Below are positions 8,668 through 18,700 of a stretch of DNA of 64,000 nt, in pieces. Each line of letters starts with the position of its first letter. Within the stretch, counting starts at the first letter, position 1. The translations under genes were made by a program, and so were the position numbers. Location: positions 539,176-603,175 of the forward strand of contig JADKDZ010000001.1 of NCBI GenBank assembly GCA_016718265.1. The letters are read 5' to 3'. The stretch is from Uliginosibacterium sp. GTDB taxonomy: Bacteria > Pseudomonadota > Gammaproteobacteria > Burkholderiales > Rhodocyclaceae. The notes beneath the pieces are model-generated. The model did no database searches. It was given only the letters and a program-made list of their open reading frames with translations, and was not told the origin of the DNA.

Positions 8668-11415
8668 GTGGCCTTTTTCGAAGACAGTAGAAACCTTCTA
8701 CAGGCTAGTTTCATCCGCCTTGCTAAAGACGAGCATCTTTGGCAGGGAGACCTGCATGGTGCCTTACGCAATGTGACCAGCACCCTGGCGGATGTGCTGG
8801 CGCTGCCCCGCGTCTCCGTCTGGCTGCTGGACCCAGCGCTTGGCAGCCTGCGTTGCAGCCTGCTGTTCCGAACTGACAGCGCACAATTCGAGTCGGGTCT
8901 GACGCTGGCCACCTCCGATCTATCAGACCTGCTCCGGCAGATCGATGACGAGCGTCTGGTGTCGATCGACGATGCCCTGCACGACAAGCGTCTGGACCGG
9001 GTGCGTGACAGCTATCTGACGCCGAACGACATCAGTGCGGTCGTCGGGGCGGCGCTCCACGAGAGCAGCCGCCTATCGGGCGTCCTGTTCCTCGAACATC
9101 TCGGACAAGCGCGGCACTGGAGCCGGAAAGAGCTTGAATTCATCCGCTCCGTGGCAGATCTCTTGTCGCAGTTGCTTGTTTTTCACGCCCTGCGTGACAG
9201 CGAGCGGGGCTATCACATGCTGTTCGACACGGCAGGTGACGCCATCCTGACGATTCAGGCCGGGCAAATCATCGACTGCAACCCCCGCGCGGCCTTGCTA
9301 TTCGGTTACCCGCGCGACTGGATCCTCGGGCGCAGCATGGAGGCACTGTCTCCACCGTATCAACCGGACGGACTGCGCTCGTCAGAGAAACTATCGGGCT
9401 TCATTGATGCGTGCGCGCAAGGGCCACAGGTCTTTGAGTGGAGTCATCTACGTGCTGACGGCGGACTCTTCGAGGCAGAAGTCTCGCTATCGTCCGCCTG
9501 GTTCGCCGGCGTTTGTCGCGTCATGGCCATCGTGCGCGACATCACTGAGCGGCGGCGCACCGAGATCATCTTGCGTGATTCCGCGTCGCAACTGGAGCGC
9601 CGCAACCGCGTGCTGCAGGTCATCGGTGACCTCGCCAGTCGCCTGCATCGCACCACGGACACCCGACTGATTGCGGAAGAAACGCTCAAGGCCCTGCAGA
9701 CCTTGCAGCACTCGCCGCTGTCGCTCTTTCACTATATCAACCGCCAGACTGGTGAGTTCGACTTGCTTGCGGGCGTAGGCTACTCCCCGGCTCAACTCGA
9801 AGCCCGGCGCATCATGCCGCTTGGCTCCAGCCTCAGCGGCCACGCGCTGGCAAGCCGACAGATCTTGCGCTGCGCAGATGTGGCGACCGATGAGCGCATC
9901 GACCCTGCGATTCGCACACTGATGCTGGCCGATGGCATTCGTGCCATGACCATCCTGCCATTGCTTTACCAAAGTGAGCCGCTGGGCGTCATTGGGCTCC
10001 AGTTTTACGACAAAGACGACGATTCAGGCGAAATCGGCCTGGAAATCCTGCGTGCCATCTGCGAAACCGTGTCACTGGCCTTGGCCAACGCGCGCAACAT
10101 CCAGGTGCTGGAATACCAGGCGATGCACGACTCGCTCACCGGTCTGCCCAATCGGTCCTTATTGCACCGTAGCACCGCAGAGGCCCTGCGTCTGAGCAGC
10201 GGGCAGCATGGTCTGGCGCTCTTGCTGCTGGATCTCGACCGGTTCAAGGAAGTCAACGACACCCTGGGGCACCGCACCGGCGATCTGTTGCTCAGGCTCG
10301 TCGCGACGCGCTTGCAGACTGCATTGGGCGCGCACGATGCACTCCTGGCACGCTTGGGCGGCGATGAGTTTGCGATCCTGCTCCGCAACTGCTCCACGGC
10401 CGAGGCGGCGACGAGTTTTGCCGCAGAATTGGTCGACGCGCTGCACCAGCCGATCGAAGTCGAGGGGATATTCATCGAGCTGGGCGGCAGTATCGGGGTC
10501 GCCGTGTACCCGCAGCATGGCGGTACCAGCCATGCCTTGCTCCGCTGTGCCGACGTTGCAATGTACTCGGCCAAGTCGCATGGGGTCGGCGTGAGCCTTT
10601 ACGACAACACCCATGACGCGCAGAACCCGCGCCGCCTCGCCATGATCACCGATCTGGGGACAGCGATCCGGCGCGACCAGCTCAAGGTGTACTACCAGCC
10701 GCGCTACGACCTGCAAACACGCCGTTGGTGTGGCTGTGAAGCCTTGCTGCGCTGGCAGCATCCAACGCTGGGCTTCATCCCGCCCATGGAATTCGTCCAG
10801 TTTGCAGAAACCAGCGACCTGATCCGGCCGCTGACACTGCTGGTCGCCCGGCACGCCATCCGCCAGTTGCACGAGTGGAAGCTGCAGGGACTGGATATTG
10901 CGGTATCGGTCAACCTGTCGACGCGCAACCTGCTGGACGTCACGCTCCCGGACGGGCTGGCGGCCTTGCTGGCAGAGTTCGAGGTTTCGCCTTCAGCGCT
11001 GGAGCTCGAAATTACGGAAACCGCGCTGATGACCGACCCTGACCGTGCCATGCAGGTCGTCGGCCGCATTGCAGGGCTGGGCATGTCGCTCTCGATCGAT
11101 GACTTCGGCACGGGCTACTCCTCGCTTGCCTACCTCAAGCGCTTGCCCCTGCACGCGCTGAAGATTGATCGCTCCTTTGTGATGGACATGCTGGACGACG
11201 AACAAGATGCGATCATCGTTCGCTCGACGATCGGCCTGGCGCATAGTCTGGGGCTGCGCGTCGTAGCGGAGGGCGTGGAAACATACCCTTCGCTTGAGAA
11301 ATTGCGCGAATTCGGCTGCGACGAAGCCCAGGGTTATCTGCTGGGCAAGCCGCTGCCACCAGACCAGGCTTTCGAGTTGATGAGCCGGCAGCCGGAAGAT
11401 CCGTCCCGCAGCTGA
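8668..11415 (+). CDS. GAF-PAS-GAF-GGDEF-EAL cyclic di-GMP protein
   Basis: A 915-residue soluble regulator with both cyclic di-GMP synthesis and degradation domains. The order is GAF (about 20-175), PAS (185-300), GAF (325-480), GGDEF (490-650) and EAL (665-905). The cyclase motif GGDEF is intact at 564-568, but the RxxD inhibitory site is missing: the equivalent position reads AHDA. The EAL domain keeps EAL (691-693), DDFGTGYSS (from 811), K832 in KID, and EGVET, so phosphodiesterase activity is expected. No transmembrane segment is seen. The GTG start has no strong ribosome binding site. It may be bifunctional, or the GGDEF may serve mainly as a GTP sensor. Confidence 0.9.
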   Translation: MAFFEDSRNLLQASFIRLAKDEHLWQGDLHGALRNVTSTLADVLALPRVSVWLLDPALGSLRCSLLFRTDSAQFESGLTLATSDLSDLLRQIDDERLVSIDDALHDKRLDRVRDSYLTPNDISAVVGAALHESSRLSGVLFLEHLGQARHWSRKELEFIRSVADLLSQLLVFHALRDSERGYHMLFDTAGDAILTIQAGQIIDCNPRAALLFGYPRDWILGRSMEALSPPYQPDGLRSSEKLSGFIDACAQGPQVFEWSHLRADGGLFEAEVSLSSAWFAGVCRVMAIVRDITERRRTEIILRDSASQLERRNRVLQVIGDLASRLHRTTDTRLIAEETLKALQTLQHSPLSLFHYINRQTGEFDLLAGVGYSPAQLEARRIMPLGSSLSGHALASRQILRCADVATDERIDPAIRTLMLADGIRAMTILPLLYQSEPLGVIGLQFYDKDDDSGEIGLEILRAICETVSLALANARNIQVLEYQAMHDSLTGLPNRSLLHRSTAEALRLSSGQHGLALLLLDLDRFKEVNDTLGHRTGDLLLRLVATRLQTALGAHDALLARLGGDEFAILLRNCSTAEAATSFAAELVDALHQPIEVEGIFIELGGSIGVAVYPQHGGTSHALLRCADVAMYSAKSHGVGVSLYDNTHDAQNPRRLAMITDLGTAIRRDQLKVYYQPRYDLQTRRWCGCEALLRWQHPTLGFIPPMEFVQFAETSDLIRPLTLLVARHAIRQLHEWKLQGLDIAVSVNLSTRNLLDVTLPDGLAALLAEFEVSPSALELEITETALMTDPDRAMQVVGRIAGLGMSLSIDDFGTGYSSLAYLKRLPLHALKIDRSFVMDMLDDEQDAIIVRSTIGLAHSLGLRVVAEGVETYPSLEKLREFGCDEAQGYLLGKPLPPDQAFELMSRQPEDPSRS

Positions 11416-11455
11416 GCTCAGGTCACGGTGGGGGCGGCGCAAACCAGGAGAGAAC

Positions 11456-11890
11456 ATGCAGGGCTTGGAAGAATTCATCTGGCGCAGCACCAGCAAGTGG
11501 AGCGAGCTCGTTCCGCTGGCGGATACCATCATTCAGCGCTGGAATACCGTCACCAGTTTCGTCGTCACGCTCGACAAGCGCGAGCACATCTGGACGGTAC
11601 GCCACAGCAGCGTTGCTGCTCCGTTTCTGGTGCTTGCAGAAGACTCGCTGCGTGGCTCGGTTCCCCGCATTGGCAATCCGATGGCTTTCCTGCTGCTGGT
11701 TGGCATGGCCATTTCACGTCCGGGCTGCGTCGAGATCTCTTTTTCCAACGGACAGCGAATCGATCCGACCAAGTTTGAGGTCAAGGACATGACGACCCTG
11801 CTGCCCCACGCCACACACCCCGCACATCGCAAACTCGCCGAGCTGGCCACGCAGGCGTCCGAGCCTCCAGCCCAGCCTGTGTCAGCCTAA
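11456..11890 (+). CDS. Hypothetical protein
   Basis: A 144-residue protein I do not recognise. It has a good ribosome binding site (AGGAGAG six bases before ATG) and codon use like its neighbours, so it is likely real. It is soluble except for one short hydrophobic stretch (AFLLLVGMA), and has a proline- and alanine-rich tail. It lies 40 bases after the GGDEF-EAL gene in the same orientation and may share its transcript. Its TAA stop overlaps the reconstructed TAG stop of the convergent histidine kinase gene. No function is proposed. Confidence 0.7.
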   Translation: MQGLEEFIWRSTSKWSELVPLADTIIQRWNTVTSFVVTLDKREHIWTVRHSSVAAPFLVLAEDSLRGSVPRIGNPMAFLLLVGMAISRPGCVEISFSNGQRIDPTKFEVKDMTTLLPHATHPAHRKLAELATQASEPPAQPVSA

Positions 11891-13897
11891 GTAGGCTCGG
11901 CAACCGGCAGGCGCACGACAAACTCAGCGCCGCCGCCGGTGCGCGCACGGGCAAATATTTGTCCCCGGTGCAGCCCGACGATTTGCCGGCAGATCGCCAG
12001 CCCCAAACCTGTCCCCCCCTGCGCCGCTGCGCGTGGCGCTGCTCTGTACGAATTTCTCGAAAATCAGGTCCAGCTCGTTTTCGGGGATGCCCGGTCCACG
12101 ATCCGCAACGATGAGCTCAAACATGGGCACTCCGGGCTGCGACCCCGAATACGCGGAGTAATAGAGATCCACCACCCCTTGCGCGGCAGAAAACTTGATC
12201 GCGTTTGATAGCAGATTCCGGATCATGCGACTCAGCAAGGCTGCGTCCCCCATCGCCATGGGGACTTCCCCACCGTGGCGAAGTACCCGGATCTGCCGCG
12301 CAACGAGCAGCGCTTCGTACTCCTGCAAGCCCTCTTCGAGCAATTGACGCATGTCTACAGGCGCCAGACTTGCTGTCACGACGCCTTCCTCAAGTTTGGA
12401 GATATCCAGTAATGCGTCCAGAAGCCCCATCAGGCGCTCGCCACTGATGGCGATGCGATCAAAGTAGCTGACAAGGCGTTCGGGCGTCTCGGTCAAGGCG
12501 CGCTCTTGGCCGAGACGCGCAAAACTCAAAATGCCGTGCATGGGCGTGCGCAGTTCGTGCGAGATGTTGGCGACAAACTCCGACTTGGCCGCATTGGCGC
12601 GCTCCGCCACCTCTTTCGCGTCGAACCAGCGCATCTCCGCCTCGCGCAGATGCGTGATATCGCTGACCGCTCCGACGAAGACTCGCTCGCCCTCCACACT
12701 GCGGCAGCATACCTGGCGAACAATCAGCCACACCCGCTGACCGGCCTGGTTGGTCAGCGCCAGCATGCCTTCATGCACATCGCCATCGGCGGCGTTGCGA
12801 AACCACAACTCGTCGTGCTGCAGCTGCTCAATAAATTCTCTCGGCATGAAGTGCTCCGGCCGATGTCCTTCCACGTCGGCGCGCTGCACGTTCAGACCGC
12901 TCAGGAAAGCCTGATTCACCATCAGGTGTTGCAGCTGGTTGTTCACCACAAAAATCGGGTTGGGAAGACTATCGAATACAGACTGCAGGAAATCATGCGT
13001 GCGCCGCTGCAACGCCAGCGCCTTCATGGCCCGATGTTCTGCCTCTCGCCACAAACTGACGTTGAAGTGTGTGCCGACTATGACGACGCGGCCCGCCGCG
13101 TCGAGGCAGCGCGCTTTGGCGACGATCCGGTAAACGTCTGCACCACTCACCTCGCTGCGGACCTGTTCTTCCTTGTACAGCTTGCTCCCCGCGAGTACCT
13201 GCCTGTCCTCTTGCAGGATGAGCGCTGCGTCGCCCAATACTTTTGGTAGAGCGGCGGTCTCAACACCTATGACGTCGTGATGGGTCACGCCATACTCACG
13301 CACAAAGGCCTCATTCACGATCTGAAAGCGCCCCGCATCATCCTTGACGTACACCGGCTCCGGTATCACGTCGATCAAGTTCTGCACAAAGGTGCTCATC
13401 TGTTCGTCGCAGCTCGATATTCCCGGCGCCTCGCAGTGCATGAGCACCAAGCCACGGATACCGCGACCCGCCAGGCGGCGAAGACAGACTCTCATCGGCT
13501 GCGCGTGGTCGGTGTCCGGCCCCAGCCATACCACGAAGGCATCCGTACGACCATCGAGCGTTTGCCTGATCTGCTTACGAAGCAGCTCGGCAGAGTCCCC
13601 ACGCAGATGCTGGCAAAATCCCTCACCCAGAATAGCGGTGGCGGAAAGCAGGCTCAGCTGCTCGAAGCCCGCATTGGTCCTGAGTGCCCGGCCATGGTGG
13701 TCCAGCACCACATACGCGCCGCTGAGCGCATCCAGCACCGACCATGCGGCCGCGCGTTCTGCGCGCCACCGCGACACATGCCAGACGAGCACCAAAGCCG
13801 CCGACACGACAGCCACGCCAAGTACCCACTCATGGCTGAAAAGCGGTTCAAACGCGGTCATCGTCACGATCAACTCGGACTGAACCGTCTTTGCCAC
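11887..13897 (-). pseudogene. PAS sensor histidine kinase, frameshifted in the ATP-binding domain
   Basis: The protein has an N-terminal membrane segment (about 20-42), several PAS-type domains, and a HisKA domain with the phospho-acceptor H447 in SHELRTPMHG. The HATPase domain (N box in RNLLSNAIKF, then DRGPGIPENE) runs normally until SGAGG. There a run of seven G (12013-12019 as C on the plus strand) shifts the frame and produces an aberrant tail ending at 11924. With six G the frame continues as TGLGLAICRQIVGLHRG to a TAG at 11887, giving about 669 residues. That end matches the intact paralogue at 36174-38315. Either the kinase has lost its G2 box or the run was miscounted. Receiver partner unknown. 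Confidence 0.82.
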
Positions 13898-14024
13898 CTG
13901 CTGTCACGATTGCCCTTTCATATCTTGATCCGCATGCTGCCTGCTATCCGCACAACACCAAGCAGCATACCCCGATTGCTTACAGCATGCAGTCATGCCG
14001 TCAGCGCGGTATCGACGAGCGGCC

Positions 14025-14053
14025 GTAAAAAAGGCCACTTCGCAGTGGCCTTA
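14025..14053 (-). terminator. Rho-independent terminator after the FKBP gene
   Basis: Read on the minus strand, the hairpin AAGGCCAC-TGCG-AAGTGGCCTT (with one internal mismatch) is followed by six T, 48 bases after the stop codon of the FKBP isomerase. Confidence 0.85.
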
Positions 14054-14100
14054 TGGTGTTCCCGAACGCTGGCAGCGCTTCTGCCGGACGCGCACACGGG

Positions 14101-14796
14101 TTACTTGTCTGCGGCGGCGTTATCTGCTTCGGCAGCTTTGGTCACGGCGAGCAGTTCCACCTCAAACACCAGGGTCGCGCCGCCGGGTACAGGTCCCGCG
14201 CCTTTGTCGCCATACGCGATACCTGCCGGGCAAACCAGTTTGGCCTTGCCACCCGGTTTCATTTTCTGCACGCCTTCGGTCCAGCACTTGATCACACCGT
14301 CCAACGGGAACTCAATCGGCGAGTTCCGCTTGTACGAGCTATCAAACTCACGTCCATCGATGAAAGTGCCGCGATAATTCACCTTCACCTTGTCCGTCGC
14401 CGCGGGTGAGTCGCCCTCGCCTTCTTTGAGCGAGATATACACCAGACCGGAATCACTGGAGACTGCGCCCGCCTCCTTGGCAGCCTTTTCGACATACGCC
14501 TTACCGTCTGCTACCGCCTTCTCGGCACGGGCCGCTGCACGCGCCTGGGCGAGTTGCTGGATCTTCGGTGCGTAGGCAGGGACGTCCACCGCCGGCTTCT
14601 TTCCTGCAGCGCTGTCACTCATGCCCTGTTTGACATACTCAAGCTCGGCAGGGCTCAGGTTGAATGTATTCGACAATTGCTGGCCGACCTGCGCCCCCAA
14701 GGTGTACAGCACCTTCTGGTCCTCCGTCATTTCAGCGGCCTGTGCCGCCGAAAACACCACACCCAACACACACAACAAGGCAAGTCTTTTCATCAT
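14101..14796 (-). CDS. FKBP-type peptidyl-prolyl isomerase, secreted
   Basis: Periplasmic prolyl isomerase of the FkpA/Mip type. The start is placed at the MMKRLALL methionines (14796 or 14793), which open a signal peptide ending AAQA-AEM. A helical N-terminal dimerisation region (TLGAQVGQQL, ELEYVKQGMSD) precedes the catalytic FKBP domain. The latter shows VKVNYRGTFIDGREFDSSY, a PIEFPLDGVIKCWTEGVQKMKPGGKAKLVCP segment with the usual Gly and Trp residues, AYGDKGAG and PGGATLVFEVELL. It assists folding of exported proteins. It is a single gene with its own terminator. Confidence 0.92.
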   Translation of the reverse strand: MMKRLALLCVLGVVFSAAQAAEMTEDQKVLYTLGAQVGQQLSNTFNLSPAELEYVKQGMSDSAAGKKPAVDVPAYAPKIQQLAQARAAARAEKAVADGKAYVEKAAKEAGAVSSDSGLVYISLKEGEGDSPAATDKVKVNYRGTFIDGREFDSSYKRNSPIEFPLDGVIKCWTEGVQKMKPGGKAKLVCPAGIAYGDKGAGPVPGGATLVFEVELLAVTKAAEADNAAADK

Positions 14797-14939
14797 CCAT
14801 CCCGTCAAGTCAGTCAGTGGCCGGGCCAAGTTTGCCCGGAGAATCGGGAGAATACCGGATCAGGCAATCCAAAATCGAGCCCCTGCGACGCGCGGGCAGG
14901 ACGCCAACCAAACCCCCGGCACCTTACGCCAAACGCTGC

Positions 14940-15020
14940 CCGCAAAGCCACATGCAGAAAGGCTCTTCAGGCACCTGGCTGAAGAGCCAGGCGGGGCGCG
15001 GCTCTTCGAGGCTCCGTTCT
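14940..15020. repeat. Dispersed repeat copy between the FKBP gene and groEL
   Basis: This noncoding segment contains GGCTCTTCAGGCACCTGGCT and, further on, GAGCCAGGCGGGGCGCGGCT. Its reverse complement resembles 20605-20680, sharing GAGCC(G/T)CGCCCCGC(C/T)TGGCTCT, then TGCCTGAAGA and a TGGCTTTGCGGG-like end. A similar string occurs at the start of the sensor kinase gene (21980-22013). The family was matched by eye only. Confidence 0.5.
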
Positions 15021-15047
15021 GACCATCGCCGAGCACGTTGAAAAAGC

Positions 15048-15072
15048 AAAAACCCCCGAGACGGGGGTTTTT
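15048..15072 (-). terminator. Rho-independent terminator of the groES-groEL operon
   Basis: AAAAACCCCCGTCTCGGGGGTTTTT on the minus strand forms a stable hairpin with a T-tract 45 bases after the groEL stop. The symmetric A-run makes it potentially bidirectional. Confidence 0.9.
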
Positions 15073-15116
15073 GCCAAGCATGCGAAGCCGCTGAAACTGC
15101 TTCTGCGAGCCGGGAA

Positions 15117-16760
<1,644 letters not shown>

Positions 16761-16807
16761 GTCTTACTCCAGAAATTGATTGTGTTCGTAAATAGCTGGG
16801 AAGGCGC

Positions 16808-17098
16808 TCAGGCCTCAACCACGCCCATGATGTCTTCTTCGCGCATGACCAGCAGTTCCTGGCCATCCACCTTTACGGTCTGGCCGGAATACTTGCCGAA
16901 CAGAACACGGTCACCCACCTTGACATCCAGCGCACGAACTTCACCGTTGTCGAGCTTCTTGCCATTGCCAATCGCAACGACCAGCCCTTGATCGGGCTTC
17001 TCGCCAGCAGAGTCGGGGATCACGATACCAGAGGCAGTGGTGCGCTCAGCGTCAACACGCTTGACGACGACACGGTCGTGCAGGGGACGAATTTTCAT
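16808..17098 (-). CDS. groES: Co-chaperonin GroES (10 kDa subunit)
   Basis: Heptameric lid of GroEL. The 96 residues begin MKIRPLHDRVVVKRVD; the mobile loop region reads TTASGIVIPDSAGEKPDQG, and the protein ends EEDIMGVVEA, all standard for GroES. It is the first gene of the operon, and its start has an AGGAG-like site just upstream. Transcription comes from the promoter and CIRCE operator at 17180-17234. Confidence 0.99.
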   Translation of the reverse strand: MKIRPLHDRVVVKRVDAERTTASGIVIPDSAGEKPDQGLVVAIGNGKKLDNGEVRALDVKVGDRVLFGKYSGQTVKVDGQELLVMREEDIMGVVEA

Positions 17099-17179
17099 TA
17101 TCTACTCCTGAGAATCGAAATTAGTAAATTGCCGGGTGCTTCAAACACCCAAGCACCAAGGGCACTACAAGTCAGCTTG

Positions 17180-17206
17180 TTAGCACTCACCCCTCGGGAG
17201 TGCTAA
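17180..17206 (-). promoter_or_regulatory. CIRCE operator for HrcA repression of groES-groEL
   Basis: A perfect inverted repeat, TTAGCACTC-N9-GAGTGCTAA, which is the CIRCE consensus bound by HrcA. It sits directly downstream of the -10 box of the groES promoter (overlapping its last base), so bound HrcA would block initiation. The hrcA gene is not in this window. Confidence 0.97.
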
Positions 17207-17234
17207 TAATAGGTGCGCGACTGCGCTATTTCAA
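17206..17234 (-). promoter_or_regulatory. Sigma70 promoter of groES-groEL
   Basis: On the minus strand TTGAAA (17229-17234) and TATTAT (17206-17211) are separated by 17 bases, close to the sigma70 consensus with ideal spacing. The CIRCE element lies across the expected transcription start. No sigma32-type promoter was identified with confidence. Confidence 0.88.
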
Positions 17235-17456
17235 GAGCCAGGGGGGCGTATCGGCGCAGCTCGGTGTGTGGCGGTGCCAGAAAAGCGAAAGTGCGCAATA
17301 GGGCAGTGGTCCGAAAGTGCGAAGCAACGTTCCATTTCGACCGTATCCGTACTGCACTGTTGCACTTTGAGATGAGGTCTTGCTGAGCACGCTTGCTAGT
17401 AGTACCGGCCCAGCTAGAATCGAAGCGGTCGATATTACGCAAGCGCCAGGCTCTCC

Positions 17457-18230
17457 ATGAAAATCGCCACCTGGAACGTCAATTCCCTCAAGGTTCGCCT
17501 GCCCCACCTTCTGGACTGGCTCGCGAGCGAGCAGCCGGATGTGGTCTGCCTGCAGGAGCTCAAGTGTGAGGACAAAGCCTTTCCCCTTGCGGAGATTGAG
17601 GCGGCGGGCTATCACGCGGTTTTTAATGGTCAGAAAACCTACAACGGTGTCGCAATCCTGAGCCGGATCGCGCCAGAGGGCGTGCTGCGGGACATCCCCG
17701 GGTTTGACGATCCTCAAAAGCGGATTATTGCGGCGACGATAGCGGGGGTTCGGGTGATCTGCGGCTATTTTCCGAATGGCCAGGCAGTCGGCAGCGAGAA
17801 ATTCGCCTACAAGCTTGGCTGGCTGGAGGCGCTCACCGCGTGGCTCGCGCAGGAGTTGGCTCAGCACCCGCGGCTGGTTTTGGCGGGTGACTTCAATGTT
17901 GCCCCCGAGGACCGCGACGCGCACCCGGACTGGAAAGAGGAAATCCACGTCTCGGCCCCCGAGCGTGCGGCCTTTCAGGCCCTGCTCGGCTTGGGTCTGC
18001 TGGACGCCTTCCGTCGTTTTGATCAGGCGGAGAAAAGCTTCTCGTGGTGGGACTACCGGATGATGGCGTTTCGGCGCAATTTCGGCCTGCGCATCGACCA
18101 CCTGCTGGTCTCTGCGCCCTTGGCCGAGCAGCTTTTGCGCTGCTGGATCGATAAGGCCCCCCGCAAGCTGGAGCGCCCCTCAGACCACACACCGGTGCTG
18201 ATTGAGTTGGGCGGCACATTCCCCCGTTAG
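17457..18230 (+). CDS. xth: Exodeoxyribonuclease III (AP endonuclease)
   Basis: Mg2+-dependent base-excision repair enzyme that cuts at abasic sites and degrades 3' ends. The 257 residues begin MKIATWNVNSLKVRLPHLLDWL and show the family motifs LQELK (catalytic Glu), YNGVAILSR, LAGDFNVAPEDRD and the C-terminal LRIDHLLVS and SDHTPV (catalytic His). The gene stands alone, divergent from groES across about 360 bases. No terminator is obvious downstream, where a palindromic repeat begins. Confidence 0.95.
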   Translation: MKIATWNVNSLKVRLPHLLDWLASEQPDVVCLQELKCEDKAFPLAEIEAAGYHAVFNGQKTYNGVAILSRIAPEGVLRDIPGFDDPQKRIIAATIAGVRVICGYFPNGQAVGSEKFAYKLGWLEALTAWLAQELAQHPRLVLAGDFNVAPEDRDAHPDWKEEIHVSAPERAAFQALLGLGLLDAFRRFDQAEKSFSWWDYRMMAFRRNFGLRIDHLLVSAPLAEQLLRCWIDKAPRKLERPSDHTPVLIELGGTFPR

Positions 18231-18264
18231 AAGCTAGGCGCTGACGGGGGCGGGGTGTCGTCTT

Positions 18265-18341
18265 CCCCGGGCAGGCGGGGACTTGGGACTCCGCCAGCGT
18301 CCGTCAAGCCACTGGATTCCCGCCTGCGCGGGAATGACGGG
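18265..18341. repeat. REP-like palindromic repeat
   Basis: Contains TGGATTCCCGCCTGCGCGGG followed by AATGACGG, a palindromic unit widespread in proteobacterial intergenic regions. A degenerate half unit (GGCAGGCGGGGAC) lies upstream. The same unit occurs three times at 20419-20536, so the malic enzyme gene is bracketed by copies. Confidence 0.8.
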
Positions 18342-18600
18342 ATTTGGGGTTGAGAAGCGCATCAGGTTTGTCCGCTATGTATTAAACGCTGAGCGCTGCC
18401 CCGCAGACGCCCTGACGCTCAGTTGCCCTACCGCCGGACCTCAACCCGCGTAGATTCTTGCCCGCTGTTTGGATTAAATCATGGCGGTGTGGGTGGCGAT
18501 GGGTTAAAAACAAGCCCCGCCAAGTTGCTGCGTCCGGCTGTTTGCTGCGCGCGCGGGAACGTTGTTTGCTTAAGCTGATAAGACGTCTTTACCGCTCCAT

Positions 18601-18678
18601 TCAATACCCTGTTGTGAGACACACCCATACAACGAGCCGCGCCACCTGCCAGCATGCGTTCGCCAAAAGAATAGCCAT
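18601..18678 (-). CDS. Candidate 25-residue small protein opposite the malic enzyme leader
   Basis: On the minus strand GGAGGAGG (18684-18691) lies five bases upstream of an ATG that opens a 25-codon frame ending in TGA. The peptide starts MAILLANACWQVARLVV and is mostly hydrophobic, compatible with a single membrane segment. It is too short for family matching, and no promoter was found; transcription would have to start within or antisense to the 5' end of the malic enzyme gene. The strength of the ribosome binding site is the only real evidence, so this is a hypothesis. Confidence 0.3.
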   Translation of the reverse strand: MAILLANACWQVARLVVWVCLTTGY

Positions 18679-18700
18679 ACAAACCTCCTCCTAGCCAAAC

